Shown piece after piece: positions 1-7,570 of a stretch of 11,362 nucleotides of DNA (position 1 is its first letter; the number at the start of each line of letters is the position of its first letter). The notes below the pieces were generated by a model. That model was not told the origin of the DNA. It made no database searches and saw only the letters and a list, made by a program, of their open reading frames with translations. Both the position numbers and the translations under genes were made by a program. Source of the DNA: Penaeus vannamei (lineage: Eukaryota; Arthropoda; Malacostraca; Decapoda; Penaeidae); NCBI RefSeq assembly GCF_042767895.1, contig NC_091549.1:49176237-49187598 (forward strand). Reading direction: 5' to 3'.

Positions 1-490
1 TTAAGGGGTGGTCTCACGAGCGTGGACAACTTGGACGGATTTCCAAGTCCATGGGCTGGTTCTCAGCATGTGTTCAGTCATCGTCTGGTTAAACAAATTT
101 CCTTTCTTGTTGACTAGCACACACTTGCGTGCTCTTTCGTTTCTTAACATATATGGGAATTAGAGATCAGTGCTACTGCGGTAAGGACCATGTTTCTTTT
201 AATAAACTAGCAAGTCGTTCATTGCCAAAACGATTTGAATTTTACGTGGCTGCAAGATCTATCGGGGATGAAATGCTCATGTGACCGCGCCTTTTAAAGG
301 AGGGTATTATACTGGAAACAAAAATATTCTAGAATATTAATGTCTGCTTACGAACTTTTTTTATTTCATTTATCAACAAAAAATACTGCTGTAGTATAGA
401 TTCTCCGCAACACTATATCAAAATTTTGCGGGAAAAGTACTTGTGATGGGCCTTTAGTGTTAAGGTTTTCCCCATGCCATTCAACGTGTA
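1..490. other. Complex non-repetitive flank without a supportable gene
   Basis: This stretch is mixed-composition DNA with no microsatellite and no recognisable coding region. The longest ATG frame I traced by eye on the plus strand is 43 codons (153-284). It has no recognisable motif and is no longer than chance allows. A small inverted repeat, ACTTGGA at 29-35 and TCCAAGT at 42-48, could form a weak hairpin. The sequence becomes A/T-rich towards 300-420. It could be intronic or intergenic DNA beside the foldback element that starts at 491. I see no promoter, RNA gene or terminator that I would defend. Confidence 0.6.
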
Positions 491-720
491 GGCCGCTTTC
501 ACACCAAGGTGGCACGTCGCATGTGGCACGCCATTTGAAACCGAACATCCGGAATTATATGAAACCTTTCACACAGACACGATGTGGCGTCGCACGCAGA
601 TCGCACGTGGCATATGCGACGTGTCACGTAACTTCAGTGTGAAAGGTTTCATATTTTTCTAGATGTTCGTTTTCAAATGGCGTGCCACGTGTGACGCGCC
701 ACTTTGGTGCGAAAGCGGCC
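491..720. mobile_element. MITE-like foldback element with 84-bp terminal inverted repeats
   Basis: The two ends are inverted copies of each other. The left arm (491-574) begins GGCCGCTTTCACACCAAGGT, and the reverse complement of the right arm (637-720) begins GGCCGCTTTCGCACCAAAGT. By my alignment the arms match at 74 of 84 positions without a gap. The 62-bp centre is itself partly self-complementary (CGTCGCA 588-594 against TGCGACG 615-621), so the whole element is close to one long imperfect palindrome. It is rich in CACGTG/GGCACG words. It contains no transposase and no meaningful open frame, so it would be non-autonomous. This size and structure fit a miniature inverted-repeat transposable element. 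No clear target-site duplication is present: TA lies directly left of the element, and CTA lies right of it, so a TA duplication with one extra base is possible but not shown. Superfamily unassigned. Confidence 0.82.
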
Positions 721-1260
721 CTAGAAATCAAGTCCCAACGACCGAGAAGTAACATATGAGTGATCGTAAATTTCTTGTCTAGTAAAATTGACCAACGAGA
801 AGTTCTCTAATACATAGAAACCAACAATTCAGCGGCGTCTTCAGCCAGTCTGCATGTGACGTTTTGGTGAGTCATTAGCTTACTTTTGGTTAATCATTTT
901 GTTTGGCGTGCTCAGGAATCAGCGGAAAGCCGTTCGATTGTGCATTAAATCGATTAATCTGGGATTTTAATTCTTGCCTTGACTGAGCAACTCTGCGCGT
1001 TCAGCAAAATACTTCGCCAGTTGGTCAGAGCGGGAAATTATATCTACGGACGATATATATCTTTTCTCGATAGTTTCCGCCGCGTGGGTTCAGCTGTCTG
1101 CCGCATCCACACGTGCCACATCATGTCCCCGAACAGTTACGGTGGAAATGTGGGATCATTTCGAGTGATGGAATAAAACCAACAGTGAATGCGATCGCCG
1201 GAGCCTACACGCCGCCACTAAGCTCGCCATATTTTTTTTTCTTTTTCGCGAATTGAGCCT
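721..1260. other. Complex non-repetitive segment, no supportable gene
   Basis: Mixed-composition DNA between the foldback element and the first pyrimidine tract. Short open frames exist, for example a 65-codon frame at 979-1176 that starts at TTG rather than ATG, but none shows a motif or a credible start. The interval around 1197-1230 carries the first copy of a short repeat around AAGCTCG that recurs at 1576 and 1828. I see no RNA gene or clear core promoter. Confidence 0.55.
1197..1230 (+). repeat. Dispersed short repeat, copy A (AAGCTCG family)
   Basis: This segment shares GCCGGAG with the copy at 1828. It shares GCCTACA, then GCCGCCA, then CTAAGCTCG in the same order with the copy at 1576. 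Shared words in conserved order with variable spacing suggest diverged copies of one older sequence. What that sequence was is unknown. Confidence 0.45.
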
Positions 1261-1267
1261 GTAACGG

Positions 1268-1515
1268 TTGCTATTCTCTTCTCTTTCTCTTTCTTTCTCT
1301 TCCCTCCCTCTTTCTCAGTGTTTTTGCCTGTCTCCGTATCTGTACGTGGGTGTTTGTGTATGTATACGTATGTGCGTATATCTGTATCAAATGTGTGTCT
1401 CTATGCATTTGTTTATCTATCTATCTTCATCACTCTTTCCCTGTTTCCCTCGGTATATATCGCTCCACACCTCCCCTCCCCTCTTCACCTCTCTCTCTCT
1501 CCCCTCCGTTTCCCC
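1268..1515. repeat. Degenerate pyrimidine-rich (CTTT/CT/CCCT) tract with TGTG/TATG interior
   Basis: The plus strand is mostly C and T in two blocks (about 1273-1320 and 1420-1515). Between them is a degenerate TGTGTGTATGTATACGTATG stretch. Open frames across it give low-complexity Ser/Leu/Phe/Val/Cys polymers and are repeat translation rather than genes. Confidence 0.85.
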
Positions 1516-1575
1516 CAATCCACTTTTAACCAGAGCGCGGGGGAATCAATTATCAAATAATAACAATTAGAGGTC

Positions 1576-1619
1576 GCCTACAATCCAATAGCCGCCATCA
1601 CTAAGCTCGTTATCCCTTC
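1576..1619 (+). repeat. Dispersed short repeat, copy B (AAGCTCG family)
   Basis: This copy contains GCCTACA, GCCGCCA and CTAAGCTCG in the order found at 1197-1230. It continues into GTTATCCCTTCT, which matches GTTACCCCTTAT in the copy at 1828. It therefore links the other two copies, which share less with each other. Confidence 0.5.
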
Positions 1620-1827
1620 TGCCGCGCTTTCTCTTTGGTCTATTATTTACTTTGGCCTTTTTCCCTCTCTTCCCTACCCCCCTCTCTCCGTGGATTGTAT
1701 TATCTGTGTTGATGTGGAAAAATGAGAACAAAATAGAGAGGACTAAGGTATGCAAAATAAAGGACGTGGGGAAAAATGCCATGTATAAAAATTATTTTTT
1801 ATTTAGTCTGAGAAAAAAAAAAAATAG

Positions 1828-1857
1828 GCCGGAGAAAATTAAGCTCGTTACCCCTTA
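1828..1857 (+). repeat. Dispersed short repeat, copy C (AAGCTCG family)
   Basis: This copy begins GCCGGAG like copy A and continues TTAAGCTCGTTACCCCTT like copy B. It lacks the GCCGCCA segment. It follows an A-rich stretch (1811-1824) that could be a tail or a simple run. Confidence 0.45.
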
Positions 1858-1907
1858 TCGGTTTTATCGTCTATCACACCTCTGATGAAGGGGTTTCTTC
1901 CCCTCGC

Positions 1908-1918
1908 TGGCAACACTG
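1908..1918 (+). repeat. Left half of an 11-bp inverted repeat flanking the satellite block
   Basis: TGGCAACACTG here is the exact reverse complement of 2508-2518 (CAGTGTTGCCA). The pair lies about 590 bp apart and encloses the G-rich duplication and the GA/GATA/TA block. An 11-bp match in an 11-kb window can occur by chance, so a terminal-repeat role is only a possibility. Confidence 0.4.
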
Positions 1919-1933
1919 CTTGTTAAGGGAGAA

Positions 1934-1999
1934 GGGGTGGGTGGGGGAGAGGGAGAGAGGGGAAAAGGGGTGGGTGGGGGAGAGGGAGAGAGGGGAAAA
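1934..1999 (+). repeat. Exact 33-bp tandem duplication with G-quadruplex motif
   Basis: Two identical 33-bp units lie head to tail at 1934-1966 and 1967-1999. Each starts GGGGTGGGTGGGGG and ends GAGGGGAAAA. Each start has four G-runs of at least three separated by 1, 1 and 3 bases, a strong match to the standard intramolecular G-quadruplex pattern. Identical copies suggest a recent duplication, since other repeats nearby are diverged. Confidence 0.9.
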
Positions 2000-2103
2000 G
2001 GGAAGGATATACGATCAATTGAGGAATTAGGCCAAAGCTCATGGGTGCAAATGTTACTTAGTGGGGAGAGAGACGAAGAGCGTGTTATAAGCGGACGAGG
2101 TTT

Positions 2104-2205
<102 letters not shown>

Positions 2206-2208
2206 CAC

Positions 2209-2464
<256 letters not shown>

Positions 2465-2507
2465 AGAATAATGAAGATCAAGCCAATGATAATATCGTAA
2501 CGACTCC

Positions 2508-2518
2508 CAGTGTTGCCA
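2508..2518 (-). repeat. Right half of the 11-bp inverted repeat
   Basis: CAGTGTTGCCA is the exact reverse complement of 1908-1918. It sits in the short complex gap between two microsatellite blocks. Confidence 0.4.
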
Positions 2519-2562
2519 ATCCGTGATCTCTATGTAAATGTAATACTGCCATATAAAGACTA

Positions 2563-2962
<400 letters not shown>

Positions 2963-2963
<1 letters not shown>

Positions 2964-3217
2964 TTACCGAAGTAGCAGAGTTTCTTTATGAAAATGGCGA
3001 GCATCCCGGAAAGGTATAAACCAAAGGAAACTTGAGTCGCGGAGCCAGCGAGCCAGACCAACGTTACCGTAAGAACTGGAGTGTGGAATTCGTGGCGAAC
3101 AGATTGCAACAGGAACAACGAAGGGAAGGGCAAGAAAACGCACGTGTTCTTGCCCTTCCCTTCGTTGTTCCTGTTGTTTGAACTGGATACGCGGATGGCT
3201 TTACCTTTTTTAGTGGT
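2963..3217. other. Complex segment containing a perfect hairpin
   Basis: Mixed-composition sequence between the TG array and the next tetranucleotide repeat. It holds the 30-bp-stem hairpin at 3107-3176. GAACTGGA occurs at 3073-3080 before the hairpin and again at 3180-3187 after it, so short direct repeats bracket it. No credible gene was found: frames entering from the TG array into this segment are chance extensions. Confidence 0.55.
3107..3176. repeat. Perfect inverted repeat: 30-bp stem, 10-nt loop
   Basis: 3107-3136 (starting CAACAGGAACAACGAAGGGA) is the exact reverse complement of 3147-3176, separated by AACGCACGTG. Three more pairs can form inside the loop after one mismatch. Pairing stops abruptly outside the stem at 3106/3177. 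A mismatch-free 30-bp stem implies recent origin, active conservation, or a template-switch inverted duplication. The overall length (about 70 nt) is in the range of a miRNA precursor, but expression is unknown. It may instead be two head-to-head ends of a dispersed repeat. Confidence 0.93.
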
Positions 3218-3252
3218 GGATAGATAGATGAATAAATGAATAAATGAATAAA
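3218..3252. repeat. Short GATA run and three TGAATAAA octamers
   Basis: A short GATA run at 3219-3229 leads into three exact copies of TGAATAAA (3229-3252). The AATAAA words here are part of the repeat, so I do not read them as polyadenylation signals. Confidence 0.85.
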
Positions 3253-3539
3253 GATTAAATCAATAAAAAAGGTTAGTGGGAACAAATAAAACATACAGTA
3301 GAGATTCCGAAGCATTGTGCTAATGATTTCAAGATGGCGTTTTGTTTGTGAAGGATTAGAGACAGCAATAGCTTATTTCAGATTTTATTTATTATGTTTT
3401 TTATGATTAATCTGACGACACGTTAACTAAATAATCTGATTAACAAACGCAACAGATGTATGAATATATGTATGATTTTTTATTTGTTAAGAGCGTGAAT
3501 GTATATGTATATGTATATGTATTGACTAATCTGTAATCC
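3253..3539. other. AT-rich complex segment, nothing recognised
   Basis: A/T-rich DNA with a short TATATGTATATGTATATGTA run around 3500-3522 and two direct copies of TAATCTGA near 3405 and 3432. No open frame or structural RNA is supportable. Confidence 0.5.
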
Positions 3540-3830
3540 TTCTGTCTAACTATTCATTCTTTTATCTATCGATCTATCTTCATTTATCTAGCCAGCTAAT
3601 AATAAATCCATCCATATTAATTTTTCTATTAATTTATCGACCTGTCTATTAATTTTTCTATCTGTCTATTTCTTCATCTATTTATCTGTATGGTCATCTA
3701 TCCATATATCCAACTATATATCTATTCAGCCGTTTATCCATCTTTATCCGTCTATCTGTATATTCCTCCATCCATCTATCCACCCATCTACCGATTCATC
3801 CAGCCACTCACCCACCCACCCATCAACACG
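3540..3830. repeat. Old degenerate tetranucleotide array (CTAT, CCAT, CCAC)
   Basis: Words such as CTATCTAT, CATCTATC, CCATCCAT and CACCCACC dominate, with many substitutions. The order drifts from CTAT-type on the left to CCAC-type on the right. This looks like a decayed tetranucleotide repeat. Minus-strand frames rich in Trp, Asp, Gly and Arg are translations of this repeat. Confidence 0.8.
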
Positions 3831-3896
3831 AATGCTTAGGATGCGTAAATAAAAAAAGATACTAAAAAATCTAGCTTCTGCCCGTGGCGCGTCTCT

Positions 3897-4200
<304 letters not shown>

Positions 4201-4276
4201 ACGGTCCAGCAGCTTCTGAAGGTTAAGGGGCGTCTGCCGAAGGTCCATCGCGAACCGGGTGGGAGAAACTGTCTCG
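4201..4276. other. Complex island with an exon-like minus-strand frame
   Basis: This short GC-balanced segment is sandwiched between a pyrimidine tract and a CCACCTAT array. On the minus strand it encodes, without a stop, a peptide with protein-like composition (FAMDLRQTPLNLQKLLDRGG, preceded by DETVSPTR). At both edges the frame continues only into simple repeat, and no GT donor in good context follows it. It may be chance, a captured gene fragment, or the remains of an exon. Not recognised. Confidence 0.3.
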
Positions 4277-4336
4277 TCCACCTACCTATCCACCTATCCA
4301 CCTATCCACCCGTCCACCCGTCCACCTATCCACCCA
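4277..4336. repeat. (CCACCTAT)n octamer array
   Basis: About seven octamers of CCACCTAT type, with CCACCCGT and CCACCCAT variants. It resembles the CCAC/CTAT words of 3540-3830 and may come from the same repeat family, but here it has a clear 8-bp period. Confidence 0.85.
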
Positions 4337-4362
4337 TACGCTCATTCGTGAAGGTGGATCAA

Positions 4363-4580
4363 GGGGTGGGGGTCAGGGGTGGGGTTCTGGGGTAGGGGAG
4401 AGAAAGGAGGGGGGAAGGGGATGGGGGAAGGGGAGGGGGAGGGAGGAGGAAAAGGGAGAGGGGGAAGGGAAGGGCGAAGGAGGGGGAAGGGGAGGGAGGG
4501 AGGCTTTTTTAAGAGGGAAGGAGTTAGTGCACTGGGCAGAGTAAGCGAGAGAGAGAGAGAGAGAGGGGGGGGGTAGAGAG
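4363..4580. repeat. G-rich polypurine tract starting with a strong G-quadruplex motif
   Basis: 4363-4398 has six runs of four or more G separated by loops of one to four bases (GGGGTGGGGG, TCA, GGGGTGGGG, TTCT, GGGG, TA, GGGG). This greatly exceeds the usual quadruplex pattern. Beyond it, GGGGA/GGAGG/GAGA words run to about 4580. A stretch at 4500-4535 is more complex. This is the purine partner of the pyrimidine tract at 3897-4200. Confidence 0.9.
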
Positions 4581-4740
4581 AGGGATATGAATGTATATGT
4601 ATATATAGATATAGATATATAAAAAGGGAAAAAATTAAAGAAAACATAAATAAAAAGAGGGAGACCGATAGATAAATAGATAGAGAGAGGGCGTAGGAGA
4701 GGTATCAAGAAGGAGGGGAGTCGGGGGGGGGAGTCATCCC
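4581..4740. repeat. Mixed GA/TATA/GATA short repeats
   Basis: Short interrupted runs: TATATGTATATATAGATATA near 4595-4620, A-rich DNA to 4660, GATAGA near 4667-4686, and a G-run at 4723-4731. No gene is supportable. Confidence 0.7.
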
Positions 4741-4800
4741 TGACCTTGCTAAATCATTGACCTTCAAATGAACAGTAATATAAATAAATTATGACGTCAT
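4741..4800. promoter_or_regulatory. Candidate cluster: two AAGGTCA half-sites and a CRE palindrome
   Basis: TGACCTT occurs at 4741-4747 and again at 4758-4764, 17 bases apart in the same orientation. Read on the minus strand they are AAGGTCA. The second sits in TGAAGGTCA, an exact fit to the TNAAGGTCA extended half-site bound by monomeric nuclear receptors of the ERR type and close to FTZ-F1/SF-1 sites. ATGACGTCAT at 4791-4800 is a perfect 10-bp palindrome containing the full cAMP-response element TGACGTCA (CREB/ATF family). The cluster lies in one of the few complex intervals here (4741-5000). No transcription start or adjacent gene is visible, so function is inference from motif matches only. 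Confidence 0.35.
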
Positions 4801-5018
4801 CGAGTGTGAATAACAGAAAACAATAGAAGAAAAATAATTACATTTCGGAACGTAGAGAAGTACAGTTAATAAAACAATGCAAGTTGGGAAAAAAGAACAA
4901 TGCGTATATTCGTGTGTGTGAGAGAGAATGAGTCAGACAGACAGGTGAAAAAGAATGATAAAGAGGAATGGAAGAGAAACAGAAATAAAATGAAAGAAAA
5001 AATATGAACATGAGGACT
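4801..5018. other. A-rich complex segment, no gene seen
   Basis: A-rich sequence with scattered GA words and a short GTGTGTGAGAGA run near 4910-4926. I find no open frame with protein-like composition, no tRNA-like fold and no obvious transposon end. Confidence 0.5.
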
Positions 5019-5305
5019 TCCCTCTCTCCTCCCTTACCTCCCCTCCTCCTTCTCTCAATTCCCTCCATTCCATCCTTTATCTCCCTCTTACTTCTTCCAT
5101 TTCCTCGCCTCTCCTTTTATCTCTTTCCCTTACTTCTCTTTCAGCATTTCCCCCTCATCCCCCATTCTCGCTTCCCCCTCCCTTCCCTTCCTCCCTTCCC
5201 ACAAACCCCTCCACCATCTCACCTTATCTCCCTTTTACCCCTCCCCTTTACCCCTCACCCCCACCCTCCCTTCTCCTCTTTCCCCTCCTTCCCCTCTTCC
5301 CAACA
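5019..5305. repeat. Polypyrimidine tract (CCT/CCCT/CTTT), interrupted
   Basis: The plus strand is nearly all C and T, with sparse A, over roughly 290 bases. No fixed period is obvious, so this is an old degenerate tract. It pairs in composition with the purine tract beginning near 5400 across a core of about 95 bp. Confidence 0.9.
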
Positions 5306-5400
5306 CAACACCAAAAGACATCCAGGAAGTAAGTGTATCCTCAGTGTATCCTATGAGCGTGCGGGGATATCCTGGCCGCGTGTCCTGATAGCGGCGTATG
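5306..5400. other. Complex core with an 11-bp imperfect tandem duplication
   Basis: Short complex sequence between opposite-strand purine/pyrimidine tracts. AGTGTATCCTC (5332-5342) is followed at once by AGTGTATCCTA (5343-5353), matching at 10 of 11 positions. The right half is CpG-containing. No gene was recognised. Confidence 0.6.
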
Positions 5401-5745
5401 TGGGGAGAGAGAGGGAGAGGGAGGGAGGGAGGGAGGGAGGGAGGGAGAGGGAGAGGGAGGGAGGGAGGGAGGGAGGGAGGGAGGGAGGGAGGGAGGGAGG
5501 GAGGCAGAGGGAGGGAGGGAGGGAGGGAGAGAGAGGGAGAGGGAGAGGGGGAGAGGGAGAGGGTGAGGGAGAGGGAGAGGAAGAAGGAGAGGGAGAAGGA
5601 GAAGGAGATGGAGATAGATAGATAGATAGATAGATAGAAATAGATAGATAGATAGAGAGAGGGAGGGAAGGAGGGAGAGATATAGTTAGATAGATAGATA
5701 GATAGGTAGAGAGGGAGATAGAGAGATAGAGAAAGATAGAGATAA

Positions 5746-5810
<65 letters not shown>

Positions 5811-5850
5811 TAGGTAGATAGAGAGAGAAAAAAAAAAGAAAAAGAGGCAG
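5400..5850. repeat. Polypurine compound tract: (GGGA)n, GA-rich, (GATA)n, (GA)n
   Basis: (GGGA)n dominates 5419-5528, including an almost unbroken run at 5456-5503. Mixed GAGAGGGA words follow to 5610, then GATA/GATAGA to 5765 with GGGA interruptions, a pure (GA)n at about 5763-5801, and an A-run at 5828-5838. Coding potential is artefactual on both strands. Confidence 0.95.
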
Positions 5851-5861
5851 ACAGAGAAACC

Positions 5862-6066
5862 CGTTGGCAATATTGGCGCCAGCGACAAAGGTGACAACAA
5901 CATTACAGGTAAACAGTAACACGGGCAGCGTTGGGTGGCAGCGGCGGCGTCCGGATCCCAGCGCGCGGGCGAGAGGCGAAGGTGACCCGCTTTTTTTGCG
6001 TTCGAATCCGTGGACGCAACTGGGCGGACTCGGAACCCTGGGGCGCTGGCGTTTCTTTTGCGCGCG
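5862..6066. other. CpG-rich island between repeats
   Basis: I count 26 CpG dinucleotides in about 205 bases, far denser than anything else in the window, including GCGGCGGCGT, GCGCGCGG and GCGCGCGC. Both sides are simple repeat. A CAG/GTAAAC word at 5907-5914 resembles a splice donor, and GTTCGAATCC at 6000-6009 resembles a tRNA T-loop, but neither is supported by a surrounding structure. This could be a CpG-island promoter, a first exon, or an inserted fragment. No reading frame has recognisable protein homology. Confidence 0.4.
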
Positions 6067-6069
6067 CTT

Positions 6070-6415
6070 TTTATTGGTTTTTGTTGTTATCGTTATTTTT
6101 ACTGTTATTATTATTATTATTATTTTCGTTATTGCTGTCATTACTGCTGTTATTGCTGTTGCTAGGATACTTTCGTTATTGCTGTTATTCCTTTAGTTAT
6201 TACTATTACTGGTTTTATTATTGCTATTACTACTTTCGTTATTGTTATTACTACTTTTGCTATAACTATTACTGCTTTATTGTTGTTACTACTTTCGTTA
6301 TTGCTATCATTATTGTTGTTACTTTGTTACTATTATTGCTGTTGTTTTTTTATCGTTATGGTTGTTGCTGTTATTAACACTGTTATTATCCTCATTGCTA
6401 TTATTATCACTCTCA
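6070..6415. repeat. Degenerate trinucleotide array (ATT/GTT/GCT/ACT) with longer-range copies
   Basis: Words of the type NTT follow each other throughout. A longer motif, ACTTTCGTTATT, recurs at 6169, 6232 and 6291 (63 and 59 bases apart), so part of the array duplicated in blocks of about 60 bp. The Leu/Ile/Tyr-rich frames look membrane-like only because of the T-rich codons. Confidence 0.88.
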
Positions 6416-6417
6416 TT

Positions 6418-6443
6418 GGGATGGATGGATGGATGAAGAGAGT

Positions 6444-6510
<67 letters not shown>

Positions 6511-6541
6511 AGAGAAAGAGAGAGAATGTATATATATATAC

Positions 6542-6587
<46 letters not shown>

Positions 6588-6600
6588 GTTATATATATAG
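6418..6600. repeat. GGAT, (GA)n and (TA)n compound microsatellite
   Basis: (GGAT)n occupies about 6418-6433, (GA)n with one interruption 6441-6505, and (TA)n with a few interruptions about 6528-6598. Confidence 0.95.
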
Positions 6601-6785
6601 ATAAATAATAATAAAATAAAATAATAAAAAGATAAAGTAAAAAAATAGCGATAGAGATAGATTAATAGATAGATAGAGAGAGAGATAGAGAGACAGACAG
6701 AAAGAGAGAAAGAGAGAGACAGAGAGAGAAAAAAAAGCAAGATAAAAGGAAAGAAAAAGAGAGAGAAAACGAGGGAAGAGAAAGG
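6601..6785. repeat. A-rich and GATA/GA mixed simple repeat
   Basis: AATAATAAAATAAAA-type words lead into GATAGATAGAGAGAGATAGA, then GACAGACAGAAAGAGAG. It grades without a sharp edge into the GA/GAAA satellite that follows. Confidence 0.85.
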
Positions 6786-7222
6786 ATGAAAGAAAGAGAG
6801 AAAGAAAGAGAGAAGGAGAGAGACAGAGAGAGAAAGAAAGAACGAAAGAAAGAGAGAAAGAGAGAGACAGAGAAAGAAAGAAAGAAGAAGGCAAGGAGAG
6901 AAGAGAGAGAAAGAAAGACAAAAGAGAGAAAGAGAGAGACAGAGAGAGAAAGAATGAACAAAAGAGAGAACGAGAGAGACAGAGAGAGAAAGAAAGAAAG
7001 AAAGCAAGAGAGAAAGAGAGACAGAGAGAGAAAGAAAGAATAAAAAGAAAGAGAGAAAGAAAGAGAGAAAGAGAGAGAAAGAAAGAACGACAGAAAAAAG
7101 AGAAAGAGAGAGACAGAGAGAGAAAGAAAGAACGACAGAAAAAGAGAAAGAGAGAGATAGAGAGAAAAACAAAGAATAAAAAGAAAGAGAGAAAGAAAGA
7201 GAGAAAGAGAGAGAGAGAACGA
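6786..7222. repeat. Purine minisatellite of GAGA/GAAA words, period about 40-46 bp
   Basis: The motif GAGACAGAGAGAGAAAGAA or close variants recurs with AGACAG/AGATAG at 6821, 6865, 6937, 6977, 7019, 7111 and 7155. Most spacings are 40-46 bases or about twice that. A larger block starting at 7041 (TAAAAAGAAAGAGAGAAAGA) is repeated at 7177, 136 bases on, so there is also a higher-order duplication. Long Ser-Leu-Phe frames on the minus strand and Lys-Arg-Glu frames on the plus strand are translations of the repeat. Confidence 0.85.
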
Positions 7223-7350
7223 GAGACGCCACCTAACTAACACAATTGAACCCCCGCCTGGTTCTGTCACGAGAAGACACACTCTCTCACACGCGACTCG
7301 TGATTAAGTTATTTCAGTTTAATCGTAATACTTGATCTTGATTAAGGGAG
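7223..7350. other. Short complex gap, nothing recognised
   Basis: Mixed-composition DNA between two purine tracts. TCACGAG (7267-7273) and CTCGTGA (7297-7303) form a 7-bp inverted repeat. No frame, tRNA fold or transposon end was recognised. Confidence 0.5.
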
Positions 7351-7362
7351 AGTTAGTGCTAA

Positions 7363-7570
7363 GAAGGGGGGGGGCTGGGAGGGGGGGGGAGGGGGAAAGG
7401 GAGGGGGGCGGATTGGGGGAAGGGGAAGAAGGGAGGGTGGTTTTAGGGGATGGGGTTGGGGAAGGGAAGAAAGGGAGGGGGTGGTTTAGGGGGGTGAAGA
7501 GGGTGGGTGGGGTGATTTGTGGTGGCCGGGGGGGAAGGGGGATAAAGGGAGGGGTGGTTTAAGGGAGGGG
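7363..7570. repeat. G-rich tract with quadruplex potential and a repeated GTGGTTTAGGG word
   Basis: Long G-runs (nine or more near 7367 and 7381) are followed by GGGAGGGTGGTTTTAGGGG at about 7433, a GTGGTTTAGGGG copy near 7480 and GTGGTTTAAGGG near 7554. The unit is therefore loosely repeated at about 45-75 bases. Many G4-compatible windows exist. The GGTTTAGGG words only superficially resemble telomere repeats: there is no tandem hexamer. Confidence 0.85.

Noticed and set aside
153..284. 43-codon ATG frame in the left flank
   Set aside because: The length is within chance expectation. No homology, codon signal or splice context is recognised.
717..730. CCCTAGAAA at the right end of the foldback element resembles a piggyBac terminal repeat start
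   Set aside because: No TTAA target site is next to it, no matching inverted copy is present, and the arms of the element point to a different terminus.
979..1176. 65-codon frame in complex DNA
   Set aside because: It opens with TTG rather than ATG, and no motif or homologue is recognised.
3229..3252. AATAAA polyadenylation signals
   Set aside because: They are part of three tandem TGAATAAA octamers and no gene lies upstream.
5990..6015. tRNA-like B box (GTTCGAATCC), possibly a tRNA or tRNA-derived SINE
   Set aside because: The flanking bases do not form a T-stem (C opposite C at the second pair). A T-run lies just upstream and no acceptor stem or D arm fits.
5864..6196. 110-codon frame through the CpG-rich island with a hydrophobic tail
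   Set aside because: It starts at TTG, has no recognisable homology, and the hydrophobic tail is translation of the TTA trinucleotide array.
6333..7232. 299-codon minus-strand frame, Ser-Leu-Phe polymer
   Set aside because: It crosses several unrelated microsatellites in a single frame. It stays open only because GA repeats contain no stop in these frames.
7430..7565. Telomere-like GGTTTAGGG words
   Set aside because: They are isolated words in a G-rich tract. There is no tandem TTAGG or TTAGGG array.
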